64,000 nt of DNA, taken from NCBI RefSeq assembly GCF_017104565.1, contig NZ_JAAGPD010000005.1, positions 62,001-126,000 on the forward strand. The letters run 5' to 3'. How positions within the stretch are numbered: position 1 is the stretch's first letter; every line of letters begins with the position of its first letter. This DNA comes from Paraburkholderia sp. Tr-20389 (GTDB taxonomy: Bacteria; Pseudomonadota; Gammaproteobacteria; Burkholderiales; Burkholderiaceae). Under the pieces are notes generated by a model. It searched no databases. It had not been told where the DNA came from and saw only the letters and a list, made by a program, of their open reading frames with translations. Shown in pieces: positions 10,087 through 18,026 of the stretch. The translations under genes and the position numbers were made by a program.

Positions 10087-11397
10087 ATGACCACGGACAT
10101 CCTGTTTGCCAACCGCCAGGTGGCTGGAGCCCCTTCAGGGCAGGACGCGCAGCCGCTCGCCAGCTCCCCCACGAACACCGTATCCGGACTCGGCGCGCCA
10201 GGCAGTCCGATTCCCGTTACGCAGCCCTACCTGCCCCCGCTTGAGGAATTCCAGCCGTACCTCGAGGAAATCTGGAAACGCAAATGGGTGACCAATAACG
10301 GCGTGTTCCATCGGGAACTCGAAAAGCAGCTGTGCGAGTATCTCGGCATCGAACATCTCTCGCTGTTCTCCAATGGCACGCTGGCGCTTATTACCGCGTT
10401 GCAGGCGATGAAGATCACGGGCGAGGTGATCACCACGCCGTTCAGCTTCGTGGCGACGACGCATGCGCTGCACTGGAACGGCATCAAGCCGGTGTTCGCC
10501 GACGTCGATCCCGTCACCATGAATCTCGATCCGGAAAAAATCGAAGCTGCGATCACGCCGCAGACGACCGCGATCCTTCCGGTTCACGTCTACGCCAATC
10601 CGTGCGACGTGGAGCGTATCGAGACGATCGCGGACACCTATGGCCTGCGCGTTATCTACGACGCAGCGCATGCGTTCGGCGTTCGCATTCGCGACCGCTC
10701 GATTCTCGAATACGGCGACATGTCCGTGCTGAGCTTTCACGGCACCAAGGTGTTCAACACGTTCGAGGGCGGAGCCATCGTCTGCAAGGACGAGAAAACC
10801 AAGCGCCGCATCGACAACCTGAAGAATTTCGGTTTTGTCGATGAGACGACCGTGGTGGCGCCCGGCATCAATGGAAAGATGAACGAAGTTCAGGCCGCCT
10901 TCGGCCTGCTTCAACTGAAGCACATGGAGCAGGTGTTTGCACAACGCTCGGCTATCGATGAGCGCTATCGCAAGGCATTTCGCAACGTTCACGGCCTCGC
11001 CATGCACGATGTGCCCGAATACTGCTCAAGAAACTACTCGTACTTCCCACTGCTCGTACGGCCCGAGTTTCCGCTCAACCGGGACGAGCTGTATGAGGAG
11101 TTGAGGAAGCACCGGATCGCGGCGCGCCGATACTTCTATCCGCTCATCAGCGAATTCCCGATGTATCGGGGCCTGCCGTCCTCCGGCGCGCACAATCTGC
11201 CCGTCGCGACAGCGTTATCGCGCCAGGTATTGTGCCTGCCCATCTATCCGGCACTCGAGCAAGGCGAGCAGGAACGCATCATCGAAGTGATCCTCGAGTG
11301 TGCGCGGCGCAGTCCCGCGCATGTTGAACGGACATCGGGCAGTGGCGCAACGGATCATGCCCGGGTATCCGTTCTGGTTCCAGAGGCAGGACGATGA
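10087..11397 (+). CDS. DegT/DnrJ/EryC1/StrS-family sugar aminotransferase
   Basis: A 436-residue PLP enzyme of the sugar-aminotransferase family. Lys221 in SFHGTKVFNTFEGG is the expected Schiff-base lysine, and Asp192 in YDAAHAFG should contact the pyridine nitrogen. The first 40 residues are an unconserved extension; the core begins at VTQPYLPPLEEF. Strong resemblance to enzymes that aminate dTDP-4-keto-6-deoxyhexoses (VioA/FdtB type), so it likely makes an amino-dideoxy sugar donor. Its stop overlaps the next gene's start (ATGA at 11394), a sign of coupled translation. No dTDP-glucose dehydratase lies in the window, so the keto-sugar must come from elsewhere. Confidence 0.87.
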   Translation: MTTDILFANRQVAGAPSGQDAQPLASSPTNTVSGLGAPGSPIPVTQPYLPPLEEFQPYLEEIWKRKWVTNNGVFHRELEKQLCEYLGIEHLSLFSNGTLALITALQAMKITGEVITTPFSFVATTHALHWNGIKPVFADVDPVTMNLDPEKIEAAITPQTTAILPVHVYANPCDVERIETIADTYGLRVIYDAAHAFGVRIRDRSILEYGDMSVLSFHGTKVFNTFEGGAIVCKDEKTKRRIDNLKNFGFVDETTVVAPGINGKMNEVQAAFGLLQLKHMEQVFAQRSAIDERYRKAFRNVHGLAMHDVPEYCSRNYSYFPLLVRPEFPLNRDELYEELRKHRIAARRYFYPLISEFPMYRGLPSSGAHNLPVATALSRQVLCLPIYPALEQGEQERIIEVILECARRSPAHVERTSGSGATDHARVSVLVPEAGR

Positions 11398-12383
11398 ATA
11401 GCGACGCAATAGGCGGGTATCTCGAACTGGAATTGCCGCCGGGCAACGGTGAGCACTATCCCGATGCGCTGCGCTTCCAGTCCGCCCGCGCTGCGTTTCT
11501 TGCGTTGCTGATGGCGGGCCGGCCCGAGCGTATCTGGATGCCGTGGTACAACTGCGAGACCATGCTCGAGCCGCCTGCGATGGCCGGCATCCCCGTTCAG
11601 CGATACCGGATCGACGCCAGCTTCGACATTGCCGAGGACATTGTTCTCGGCGAAAACGACTGGCTTCTTTACGTGAATTACTTCGGCGTATGCGACGCTC
11701 AGGTCGACCGGGTGCTCTCGCGATTCCCGCGCACGCAGATCGTGATCGACAATTCGCAGGCGTTCTTTTCTCCTCCGACGGCCTGCCTCGCGACGCTGTA
11801 TTCGCCACGCAAGTTCTTCGGCATTCCGGATGGCGGCTACCTGATAACCGGATTGCCCGTTGAGGAACCCGAGGAGCAGGACACGGGCTCGATCGAGCGA
11901 TTGCAGCCGCTGCTGATCCGAATCGATCGAGGCCCCGAAGCGGGCTATGCAGGCATTCGGGCAGCACGTGCAACGTTGCGAGGCCAGCAACCGAAGCGCA
12001 TGTCTACGCTCACTCAACGCCTGCTCGCCCATCTCGACTACGCCAGCGCTTTCGAACGCCGCGGCCAGAATTTCGCTCGCTATCACCAGCAGCTTGGCGG
12101 CGAGAATGCACTGGCATCGCTCGATGCGCGAGTCCAGGCGCCGCTCTGCTATCCCTTCTGGAATCACCGGGCCGACTTGCACGCTGCATTGGCTGCGAAG
12201 CGCATCTTCGTCGCAAAGTACTGGCCCGACACGCGCGGCGGCACCGGCATGGCGGACGACCTCGAGTTCAGGCTGTCGACCGAATGCCTCGCGCTGCCGT
12301 GCGATCAGCGTTATGGAGAAGTGGAAGTCGATCGGGTGATAGCCGCGTTGCGCGAAGCCGGCGCAGCCGGGCAAGCTCGATAA
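11394..12383 (+). CDS. Compact PLP-dependent fold type I protein, DegT-like, function unknown
   Basis: A 329-residue protein with the outline of a small DegT-type aminotransferase. Asp119 in VIDNSQAFF sits where the PLP-nitrogen aspartate belongs, and Lys140 in YSPRKFFGIPDGG is the likely PLP lysine, within an otherwise atypical signature. It is about 60-100 residues shorter than its neighbours and lacks the usual SFH(A/G)TK block. The 4-base overlap with the preceding aminotransferase implies the two work together, perhaps on the same sugar. It ends 6 bases before the convergent WbqC-like gene. I do not recognise a characterised member. Confidence 0.7.
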   Translation: MNSDAIGGYLELELPPGNGEHYPDALRFQSARAAFLALLMAGRPERIWMPWYNCETMLEPPAMAGIPVQRYRIDASFDIAEDIVLGENDWLLYVNYFGVCDAQVDRVLSRFPRTQIVIDNSQAFFSPPTACLATLYSPRKFFGIPDGGYLITGLPVEEPEEQDTGSIERLQPLLIRIDRGPEAGYAGIRAARATLRGQQPKRMSTLTQRLLAHLDYASAFERRGQNFARYHQQLGGENALASLDARVQAPLCYPFWNHRADLHAALAAKRIFVAKYWPDTRGGTGMADDLEFRLSTECLALPCDQRYGEVEVDRVIAALREAGAAGQAR

Positions 12384-12389
12384 CGCGTG

Positions 12390-13109
12390 CTATTGCGCTA
12401 GCAGTGTGGTGCCGGCACGCAGCGCATCGACTACCGTCTGCGGCGAATTCCACATCAGGACGTCGAGGATCGAAAGACCTGACTCGAACTGGTAGGGTCC
12501 CGTACCATACTCGAAGTGCTCGAAGGAAAGAAACTCCAACGAGATATTGCGTGATGCGAAGTCTGTCGCGTCGAACAACTCCCGGCCACCAACGGGATTG
12601 ACATACCCGCTCGCCCCCAGCGCCGAGCAGATGGCAGGCGCCCAGCCGCCCGCCGGTAACTTCTCCGGCAATGACAGCGAGAGCTCGGAGCAAATCCGGT
12701 AGTTGAACGGCAAACCCAGGTAATCGCAGACGACCTGCAATCCGCGCGCGTTCAGGTGCGTCAGCCGGTCGTTCGTGTTGTCGGCCATCGCGGCCTGCAC
12801 CAGTCCCTCTACAGCACGATAGTACGGTGCCTTATTCCGGTAGTGACTCAGCTTGCCAAGCACGCTGCGACGCGTTTCCGCCAGGTTAAGCACACGAGCT
12901 TCGCTCGTCGTGATCGAGATCGACGAGTTCGACAATGGGACGCTAATGTAATTCCACCCCTCCTTCGGATGCAGGACTCGATTGCGATTCATCCATGTCT
13001 TGGGTGTGTACTGCGTGATGTCGAACACCACCCATGCATCCGTGCTGGCAATGAGGGCGAAATGCCCAAGGTACGGAAAAAAATACGGCTGCATGATCCC
13101 GAGCTTCAC
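12390..13109 (-). CDS. WbqC-like family protein
   Basis: The N-terminus (KLGIMQPYFFPYLGHF) and the early block WMNRNRV, then GWNYISVPL, are the hallmarks of WbqC-like proteins, which occur in O-antigen and flagellin-glycan clusters and whose biochemical role is not established. I place the start at GTG 13109, one base after the upstream stop, because family members begin with KLxIMQPYFFPY; an ATG at 13145 would add 12 residues overlapping the previous gene. About 239 residues, cytosolic. Last gene of the four-gene minus-strand operon, with the two DegT-type enzymes immediately upstream. Confidence 0.85.
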   Translation of the reverse strand: MKLGIMQPYFFPYLGHFALIASTDAWVVFDITQYTPKTWMNRNRVLHPKEGWNYISVPLSNSSISITTSEARVLNLAETRRSVLGKLSHYRNKAPYYRAVEGLVQAAMADNTNDRLTHLNARGLQVVCDYLGLPFNYRICSELSLSLPEKLPAGGWAPAICSALGASGYVNPVGGRELFDATDFASRNISLEFLSFEHFEYGTGPYQFESGLSILDVLMWNSPQTVVDALRAGTTLLAQ

Positions 13110-13110
13110 A

Positions 13111-14292
13111 TCACGCTCCCAGCGCTTTCGCGACACGCCCGGCATTACGTTGTGCAGTACGGACTACCGTGGCAATACGCTCGACTACCGCTTCGTCGAC
13201 CTGCGCGCCCGTGGGCAGTTGCAGGACAGATTCGCACCAGTGCGCGGTATTCGGCAACGAATGGCCGTGATCGCGACACCGCGTGCCAAGGCCCCGGTCC
13301 GCGCCGCCTTCGATGTTCTCAGCGCGAAGCACGTCGATCAGCGCGTCGCGGGACAAGCCGAACTCCCGCGCGTCCATCTCGTAGACGACGTTCTGATAAT
13401 TGCTTGCGCTTACCTGCTGAGGCTTCTTCAGATGCAAGCCGGGTACGTCGGCCAGCAAGGTTTCGTATGCGTTGAACACGCGTCGGTTACGCGCGATCAG
13501 TTCCGGCAAATCGTCCAGGTTCATCAGCGCAATCGCGGCCTGGGCTTCCGACAGCCGGCCGTTGCCGGTCTTGCCAACGGGCACCGGGCGCCCCATGCCA
13601 TAGTTGCTGCGGATATTGCGGATGTGAGCGGCAAGGTCGTCGTCGTTGGTGCAGATGACCGCGCCTTCCGTCGCGCTGAGAATATGGCTTGAATGAAAAG
13701 AGATGACTTCGAGCCGGCCAAAGCCGCCAGCCGGCTTGCCGGCGATCTCGCACCCAAATCCATGTGCAGTGTCGAAATAGAGTGGAACGCCATGCCGCGC
13801 GGCAAGATGCTCCAACGCTTCGACATCGGCGGCATCGCCCCACAGGTTGACACCCAGAATTCCGCTGACGCCTTCCGTCAAGAGCGGCTCGACCGTTTCA
13901 GGACTCAGATGTCCGGTTGCACGCGAGACGTCGCAGAACGCCACCTCGACATCGGCCCAGGCGAGCGACTGCGCGGTGTTCACAAAGCTGAAAGCCGGCA
14001 CGACGACCTTGCCCTTCAGCCCCAGCGCCTGCGCGGCGAGCGCGAGTCCGATGGTGGCGTTGGTCACGCACATTGCATGGCGCACGTTGAGGCGTTGCTG
14101 GAGGCGAGCCTCGAGCGCCTGGGCAAGCGGCCCATGATTCGTGTAGTACTGGCGGGCGAAGATATCCCGAAACGCGGCCTCGTAGCGATCCCATGAAGGG
14201 AAATTGTGCTGACCGAGCGCGAGTCGCTGCGCAAGCGCCGGGGCACCGCCAAAGATCGCGAGATTGTCGATGGTGAAAGTGCTTGTGCTCAT
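13111..14292 (-). CDS. DegT-family PLP protein with His in place of the catalytic lysine (3-dehydratase-like?)
   Basis: A 393-residue member of the sugar-aminotransferase fold. The family signature reads SFHSSHILSATEGA: the residue that should be the PLP lysine is His203. Asp174 (FDTAHGFG) is kept, as are the N-terminal TNHGP and TNAT elements, so the cofactor site is otherwise intact. Known natural His-for-Lys members of this fold are ColD (GDP-4-keto-6-deoxymannose 3-dehydratase) and the E1/RfbH CDP-sugar dehydrases, which use free PLP or PMP for C3 deoxygenation. The change therefore suggests dehydration rather than transamination, though loss of activity is an alternative. It overlaps its canonical paralogue by ATGA. 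Confidence 0.85.
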   Translation of the reverse strand: MSTSTFTIDNLAIFGGAPALAQRLALGQHNFPSWDRYEAAFRDIFARQYYTNHGPLAQALEARLQQRLNVRHAMCVTNATIGLALAAQALGLKGKVVVPAFSFVNTAQSLAWADVEVAFCDVSRATGHLSPETVEPLLTEGVSGILGVNLWGDAADVEALEHLAARHGVPLYFDTAHGFGCEIAGKPAGGFGRLEVISFHSSHILSATEGAVICTNDDDLAAHIRNIRSNYGMGRPVPVGKTGNGRLSEAQAAIALMNLDDLPELIARNRRVFNAYETLLADVPGLHLKKPQQVSASNYQNVVYEMDAREFGLSRDALIDVLRAENIEGGADRGLGTRCRDHGHSLPNTAHWCESVLQLPTGAQVDEAVVERIATVVRTAQRNAGRVAKALGA

Positions 14293-15485
14293 GCCGGATA
14301 CCGCTCGTTGATTTCAGTGGCGTGCGTATGAATGAAGTTCAGCAGCGCGACGATCTGCGCAATGTCGGTTTCATCGACGAAATGACCACACGGCAGCATC
14401 AGGAAACGCTCTGCCAGCAGTTCGGTCGCGCGCAAATCGCCTGCGACGGTCGGATAGTCGACGCGTTTCTGATGCAGCGCCGGCGAGTAATAGGGACGCG
14501 AGAGCATGTGCTCGGCGTGCAGAATCGCGAGTACGCGCTCGCGCTTGACCGGCCAGCCATCCTTCAACTCCACGACGATGTTCTTGTAGCCGCAGCGCTC
14601 GCTCTCGTCGAACGGCAACAGACGCATGTCGGGCACCGTCGGGATGAGTCGCTGGTAGGCGCGATAGCGGTCGCGATTGCGAAGTACCTGCGCCTCCACG
14701 TCGTCGATTGCGGCCAGCGCCATCGCGGCGTGAATCTCGTTCTGTTTTGCATCGATGCCCACCGGGTCGAGCGAGCCGTCGTCCCGGATGCCGAAGTGAC
14801 GCATGTCACGCAGTCGCGCGGCAAGCGCGCTGTCGTTGGTCGTCACGTAGCCGCCTTCGAACGCGTTGAACAGCTTGCTCGACTGCATCGAAAAGCATTC
14901 GGCCTGGCCACAGGAGCCGATCTTTCGGCCCCGGTAGGTTTCGTAGACCGACTCCACGGCGTCGAACAACAAGGGGACGCCTGTCTGCGCCGATAGCCGC
15001 TCGAGACCATCGACATCGCAACAATTGACGATGGGATGCACACCCAGGATCAACGCAGTGTTCTCGTTGATGCAGGGCGCCGCCGTTTCAGCGGTGATCG
15101 AAAGCGTCACAGGATCGACTTCGCAAAAGTGCGGGACGAGCCCGGCCCAAGCGACGATATCGGCGAGCCGCCGATACGTGAGCGACGGCATCACAACTTC
15201 CTTCTTGCCGGGCAATGCAAGGCACTTCATCGATAGCACCAGCCCCCAGAAGCCGCCGGCGAAAGAGATGCAATGCTCGACCTGATGGAATTCGGCGAGC
15301 CGGCGTTCCAGCATCTGCTCGACACGCCCGTGGTCCGTGTATTGCCGCGCGTCATGGAACAGTTTCGAATACGACAGGAACTGCTCGACATCGGGTTGAA
15401 CCAGATTCGAGATCGAGCGGATGGTATCGAAAACCGGTGTGCCGCCGAAGATGGCGAGATCAGCAGGCTGAGTCTTGCTGAACAT
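14289..15485 (-). CDS. DegT/DnrJ/EryC1/StrS-family aminotransferase (canonical lysine present)
   Basis: A 398-residue PLP enzyme. Lys204 in SMQSSKLFNAFEGG is the cofactor lysine and Asp175 in LFDAVESVYE is the ring-nitrogen aspartate. The start is ATG 15485, preceded by AGAGGT at a good distance; an upstream in-frame GTG at 15518 would run into the preceding gene. It begins like its downstream partner (both carry a LAIFGG motif near residue 10), so the pair probably arose by duplication. The usual DAAH is DAVE here. Likely role: amination of a keto-sugar nucleotide, possibly together with the His203 paralogue. Confidence 0.86.
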   Translation of the reverse strand: MFSKTQPADLAIFGGTPVFDTIRSISNLVQPDVEQFLSYSKLFHDARQYTDHGRVEQMLERRLAEFHQVEHCISFAGGFWGLVLSMKCLALPGKKEVVMPSLTYRRLADIVAWAGLVPHFCEVDPVTLSITAETAAPCINENTALILGVHPIVNCCDVDGLERLSAQTGVPLLFDAVESVYETYRGRKIGSCGQAECFSMQSSKLFNAFEGGYVTTNDSALAARLRDMRHFGIRDDGSLDPVGIDAKQNEIHAAMALAAIDDVEAQVLRNRDRYRAYQRLIPTVPDMRLLPFDESERCGYKNIVVELKDGWPVKRERVLAILHAEHMLSRPYYSPALHQKRVDYPTVAGDLRATELLAERFLMLPCGHFVDETDIAQIVALLNFIHTHATEINERYPA

Positions 15486-15507
15486 GAATGAGTGACCTCT
15501 GATGCGG

Positions 15508-16200
15508 TTAGCGTGCACGTTCGAGCACGGCGTTGTAGCGGTAATGTGCCTGATAGAAGTTGTCGGGCATCAGTTCGACGCGCATACGCCAACCGCATTG
15601 GGCGGCCAGCGCCTCAAGCTGCGCTGGCGAGCGCCACTTGCCGATCTGCGACGCTGAATCGTCGAGTTCAGTGGTGAAGTCCTTGCCGTCGTGGAAGAAG
15701 AGATGCGCGCGGTCGCGATCCGGCAGATTGCCTAGAAAGATGGTCGTGATGCCCGTGAAGCGATTGAACAGGCTCATCAACAACGCTTGCGCCTGCTCAT
15801 CGCTCAAATAAGACAGCATTGCGTAGCACAGCGCCTTGCTAAAGCGCTCGGGACGATCTTCAGCGCTGAGATAAGCCAACGCGTCGCTCGCGACGAATCT
15901 GAAACCGGCCCGCTGAAACTTGCGCTGTGCGACGGAAATCAGATAGTCGGAAAAGTCCACGCCGACGAATTCACTGCATCCATCGAACAGATATTGTGAG
16001 AGCGCGCCGTTACCGCAGCCGAGCTCAAGCAGCACGTCCTCGCCGCTTAGTCCAAGCCCGGCGCGTATCGACTCGACGATCATCTGGATCTGCTCATCCG
16101 ACACCGGCTTGCCATAAACCGTACGGCGCACTTGTCCCCAGAGATCGTCTGGAGCCAGGGTCTTCGGATACTCCTTGTAGTCGGATTTTGGGTATTCCAT
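15508..16200 (-). CDS. Class I SAM-dependent methyltransferase
   Basis: A protein of 230 residues with SAM motif I LLELGCGNGALSQYL, followed by VGVDFSDYLI (motif II acidic loop) and an ALCYAMLSYLSDEQ region. No signal or membrane segment. First gene of the operon continuing into the two DegT genes and WbqC; its stop is 22 bases before the next start. ATG 16200 is chosen; TTG 16218 is the only longer option, and neither has a good Shine-Dalgarno. It presumably methylates an amino sugar or glycan intermediate (N- or O-methyl), inferred only from context. Confidence 0.8.
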   Translation of the reverse strand: MEYPKSDYKEYPKTLAPDDLWGQVRRTVYGKPVSDEQIQMIVESIRAGLGLSGEDVLLELGCGNGALSQYLFDGCSEFVGVDFSDYLISVAQRKFQRAGFRFVASDALAYLSAEDRPERFSKALCYAMLSYLSDEQAQALLMSLFNRFTGITTIFLGNLPDRDRAHLFFHDGKDFTTELDDSASQIGKWRSPAQLEALAAQCGWRMRVELMPDNFYQAHYRYNAVLERAR

Positions 16201-16578
16201 ACGATGCGGGCTATTCAAGAAGGAGAATCACGCTTAAAGGGTGAAGAGCGAGCGATGCCTGTCGGATGACGCTGCCTCACGAACTCGCTGATGAGCGCCA
16301 CCGGCGAACATCGCAGCGGCGGGATTTCAATGGATTCCAGCATAACGGCGGTCGCCGATCGCCAATCAGGTGAAAAGAATCGGGTTTCGGTGTTATTTCG
16401 TCGCGAACGGTCGCTGAACGGCGGGATGGCGGATCGTCCGGCGATGTGACCGCCAGGCACACGCTGCCAGGTCGTTCGACGGAATGCGGGAGGAAGAGGA
16501 CTTCGGGAAGAAGTAGATGAGGCAAAGCGGTGGTGATGGTGATCAGCAACAAATACTGACCACGTTTCCGCTAGAAAT
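16201..16578. other. Gene-free spacer upstream of the methyltransferase/DegT operon
   Basis: 378 bases between the operon start and the tRNA 3' end. On the minus strand a TATGCT hexamer near 16340 lies 15 bases from TTGGCG, a poor promoter at best. I see no open frame with coding character, no hairpin-plus-T terminator behind the tRNA and no repeat. Confidence 0.4.
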
Positions 16579-16654
16579 TGGCGCGCCCGGCTGGGATCGA
16601 ACCAGCAACCCCTGCCTTCGGAGGGCAGTACTCTATCCATTGAGCTACGGGCGC
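16579..16654 (-). tRNA. tRNA-Arg (anticodon CCG)
   Basis: A complete cloverleaf reads on the minus strand: acceptor stem GCGCCCG pairing with CGGGCGC, discriminator G, encoded CCA at 16581-16579, anticodon stem CTGCC/GGCAG around the loop CTCCGAA, and a T-loop GTTCGATCC. The anticodon CCG reads CGG arginine codons. 76 nucleotides, no intron. The CCA is chromosomally encoded. Confidence 0.96.
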
Positions 16655-17018
16655 ATTCGGCAACAACTCGGCAAAAAGCGCTGCAAAATCACAAGGTTGA
16701 TGCGAAATGCGGCGCCAAAGCGAGACCGAGAGCATACCCGGTTTCGAGCTGCCCGTCCACCGCGCCCCTGTCGATGCAAGGCGCTGCGGGCCGTCGAGGT
16801 CTTCCGGCACCACCCGCTGCGCCGAGCCGCGCACGCAACCGCACGCGGCAATTGCCGCCCGAACCCCGAAAATGTTCGCGTAAACGCCTACTGAACACTG
16901 TCCGGGCCTGCTCGCCGACGCCGAAACCTTCCGTCTATAATCGGTCGTGGCTGATCTAGAACAAGGTTGTTGCCGTCGCGCTGTACCGCTCACAATACCC
17001 ACGGGAGACGAGACAAGC
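16655..17018. other. Spacer between tRNA-Arg and the cytochrome gene, with a possible -10 box
   Basis: 364 bases holding the divergent upstream regions of the tRNA (minus) and the cytochrome (plus). A perfect TATAAT at 16936-16941 points toward the cytochrome gene, but the hexamer 17 bases upstream is not -35-like. A GGGAGA Shine-Dalgarno lies at about 17003. No coding frame is supported. Confidence 0.4.
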
Positions 17019-17969
17019 ATGAGCGAAGCACCACACGGAGCCCCGATCAAGACCCCCGGACAGCTGATCGCCGCAGTCATCGCCGGCTTTGCTGTCCCCA
17101 TCATCATCATCATTCTGCTTGCCTACTACGTCGACAACTCGACGCGCACGGGCGCCGGCACGGACGGTTTGTCCGACGCCGCAGTCGACGCACGCACCGC
17201 CCCTCTCGCCAAGGTCGATATCCGCGACGCCAACGCGCCGCGCGTCTACAAGACGGGCGAGGAAGTGTACAAGGCGGTTTGCTCGGCCTGTCACGCATCG
17301 GGGGCGGCAGGGGCGCCGAAGTTCACCAACGCGGGCGACTGGGCTGCGCGTATCGCCGCAGGTTTCGATACGCTGTGGCACAACGCGCTGACGGGCAAAG
17401 GCGCGATGCCCGCGCGCGGCGGCACGAGCCCGGACGACTACAGCGACTACGAAATCGGTCTCGCCGTCGCCTACATGGCGAACAACGCGGGCGCGAAGTT
17501 CGAAGATCCTCCGAAGCCGGTGCCGGGTCAGCCGGCCGCAGGTCCGGCAGGCGCGTCGGGTGCAGCGGCTGCGTCCGGCACTGAGGCGGCATCGGGCGCA
17601 ACCCCGGCTTCCGGCGCGGAAGGCGCTTCCGGTGCCGCAGGCGCACAAGCCGCCGCCGCAATGGCCGCGATGGCCAACGTGCCGCAAAGCGCAGCGCCCG
17701 CGTCGGGTGCCGCGCAGAGCGCGGACGCATCGCAGGCGGGCAAGGCGCTGTATCAGCAGGTCTGCCAGGCCTGTCACGCGGCGGGCGTGCTGAACGCGCC
17801 GAAGTTCGGCGACAAGGAAGCGTGGGCGGCGCGTCTGAAGGATCCCATCGACACCGTCTACAACTACGCGCTGCACGGCAAGGGCGCAATGCCGCCGAAG
17901 GGCGGATCGAACGCCTCCGATGCCGACGTGAAAGCCGCCGTCGATTACATGGTCAACGCGGCGAAATAA
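17019..17969 (+). CDS. Membrane-anchored dihaem cytochrome c (cytochrome c5-like)
   Basis: A 316-residue protein with one N-terminal membrane anchor (about residues 15-37) and the rest periplasmic. Two covalent haem sites: CSACH (Cys88, Cys91, His92) and CQACH (Cys249, Cys252, His253). Each is followed by GKGAMP, giving Met130 and Met291 as sixth ligands. The halves are related, so this is a duplicated cytochrome c5-type domain joined by an Ala/Gly/Ser-rich linker (about 165-240). Start chosen for its GGGAGA ribosome site. Expected role: electron carrier between the membrane redox chain and terminal oxidases. It ends in a terminator shared with rep. Confidence 0.9.
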   Translation: MSEAPHGAPIKTPGQLIAAVIAGFAVPIIIIILLAYYVDNSTRTGAGTDGLSDAAVDARTAPLAKVDIRDANAPRVYKTGEEVYKAVCSACHASGAAGAPKFTNAGDWAARIAAGFDTLWHNALTGKGAMPARGGTSPDDYSDYEIGLAVAYMANNAGAKFEDPPKPVPGQPAAGPAGASGAAAASGTEAASGATPASGAEGASGAAGAQAAAAMAAMANVPQSAAPASGAAQSADASQAGKALYQQVCQACHAAGVLNAPKFGDKEAWAARLKDPIDTVYNYALHGKGAMPPKGGSNASDADVKAAVDYMVNAAK

Positions 17970-17995
17970 GCAGCGCGCATAACGCCCGCCCAAAT

Positions 17996-18026
17996 AAAAA
18001 TCCCCGCCTCGTGCGGGGATTTTTTT
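17996..18026. terminator. Bidirectional intrinsic terminator between the cytochrome gene and rep
   Basis: An 8-bp stem ATCCCCGC/GCGGGGAT with loop CTCGT is flanked by five A on the left and seven T on the right, so it can work in both directions. The convergent rep stop codon (18027-18025) lies inside the T tract. Confidence 0.92.

Noticed and set aside
16215-16640. 141-codon minus-strand frame over the spacer and tRNA-Arg
   Set aside because: It reads through a complete tRNA gene and has no protein features.
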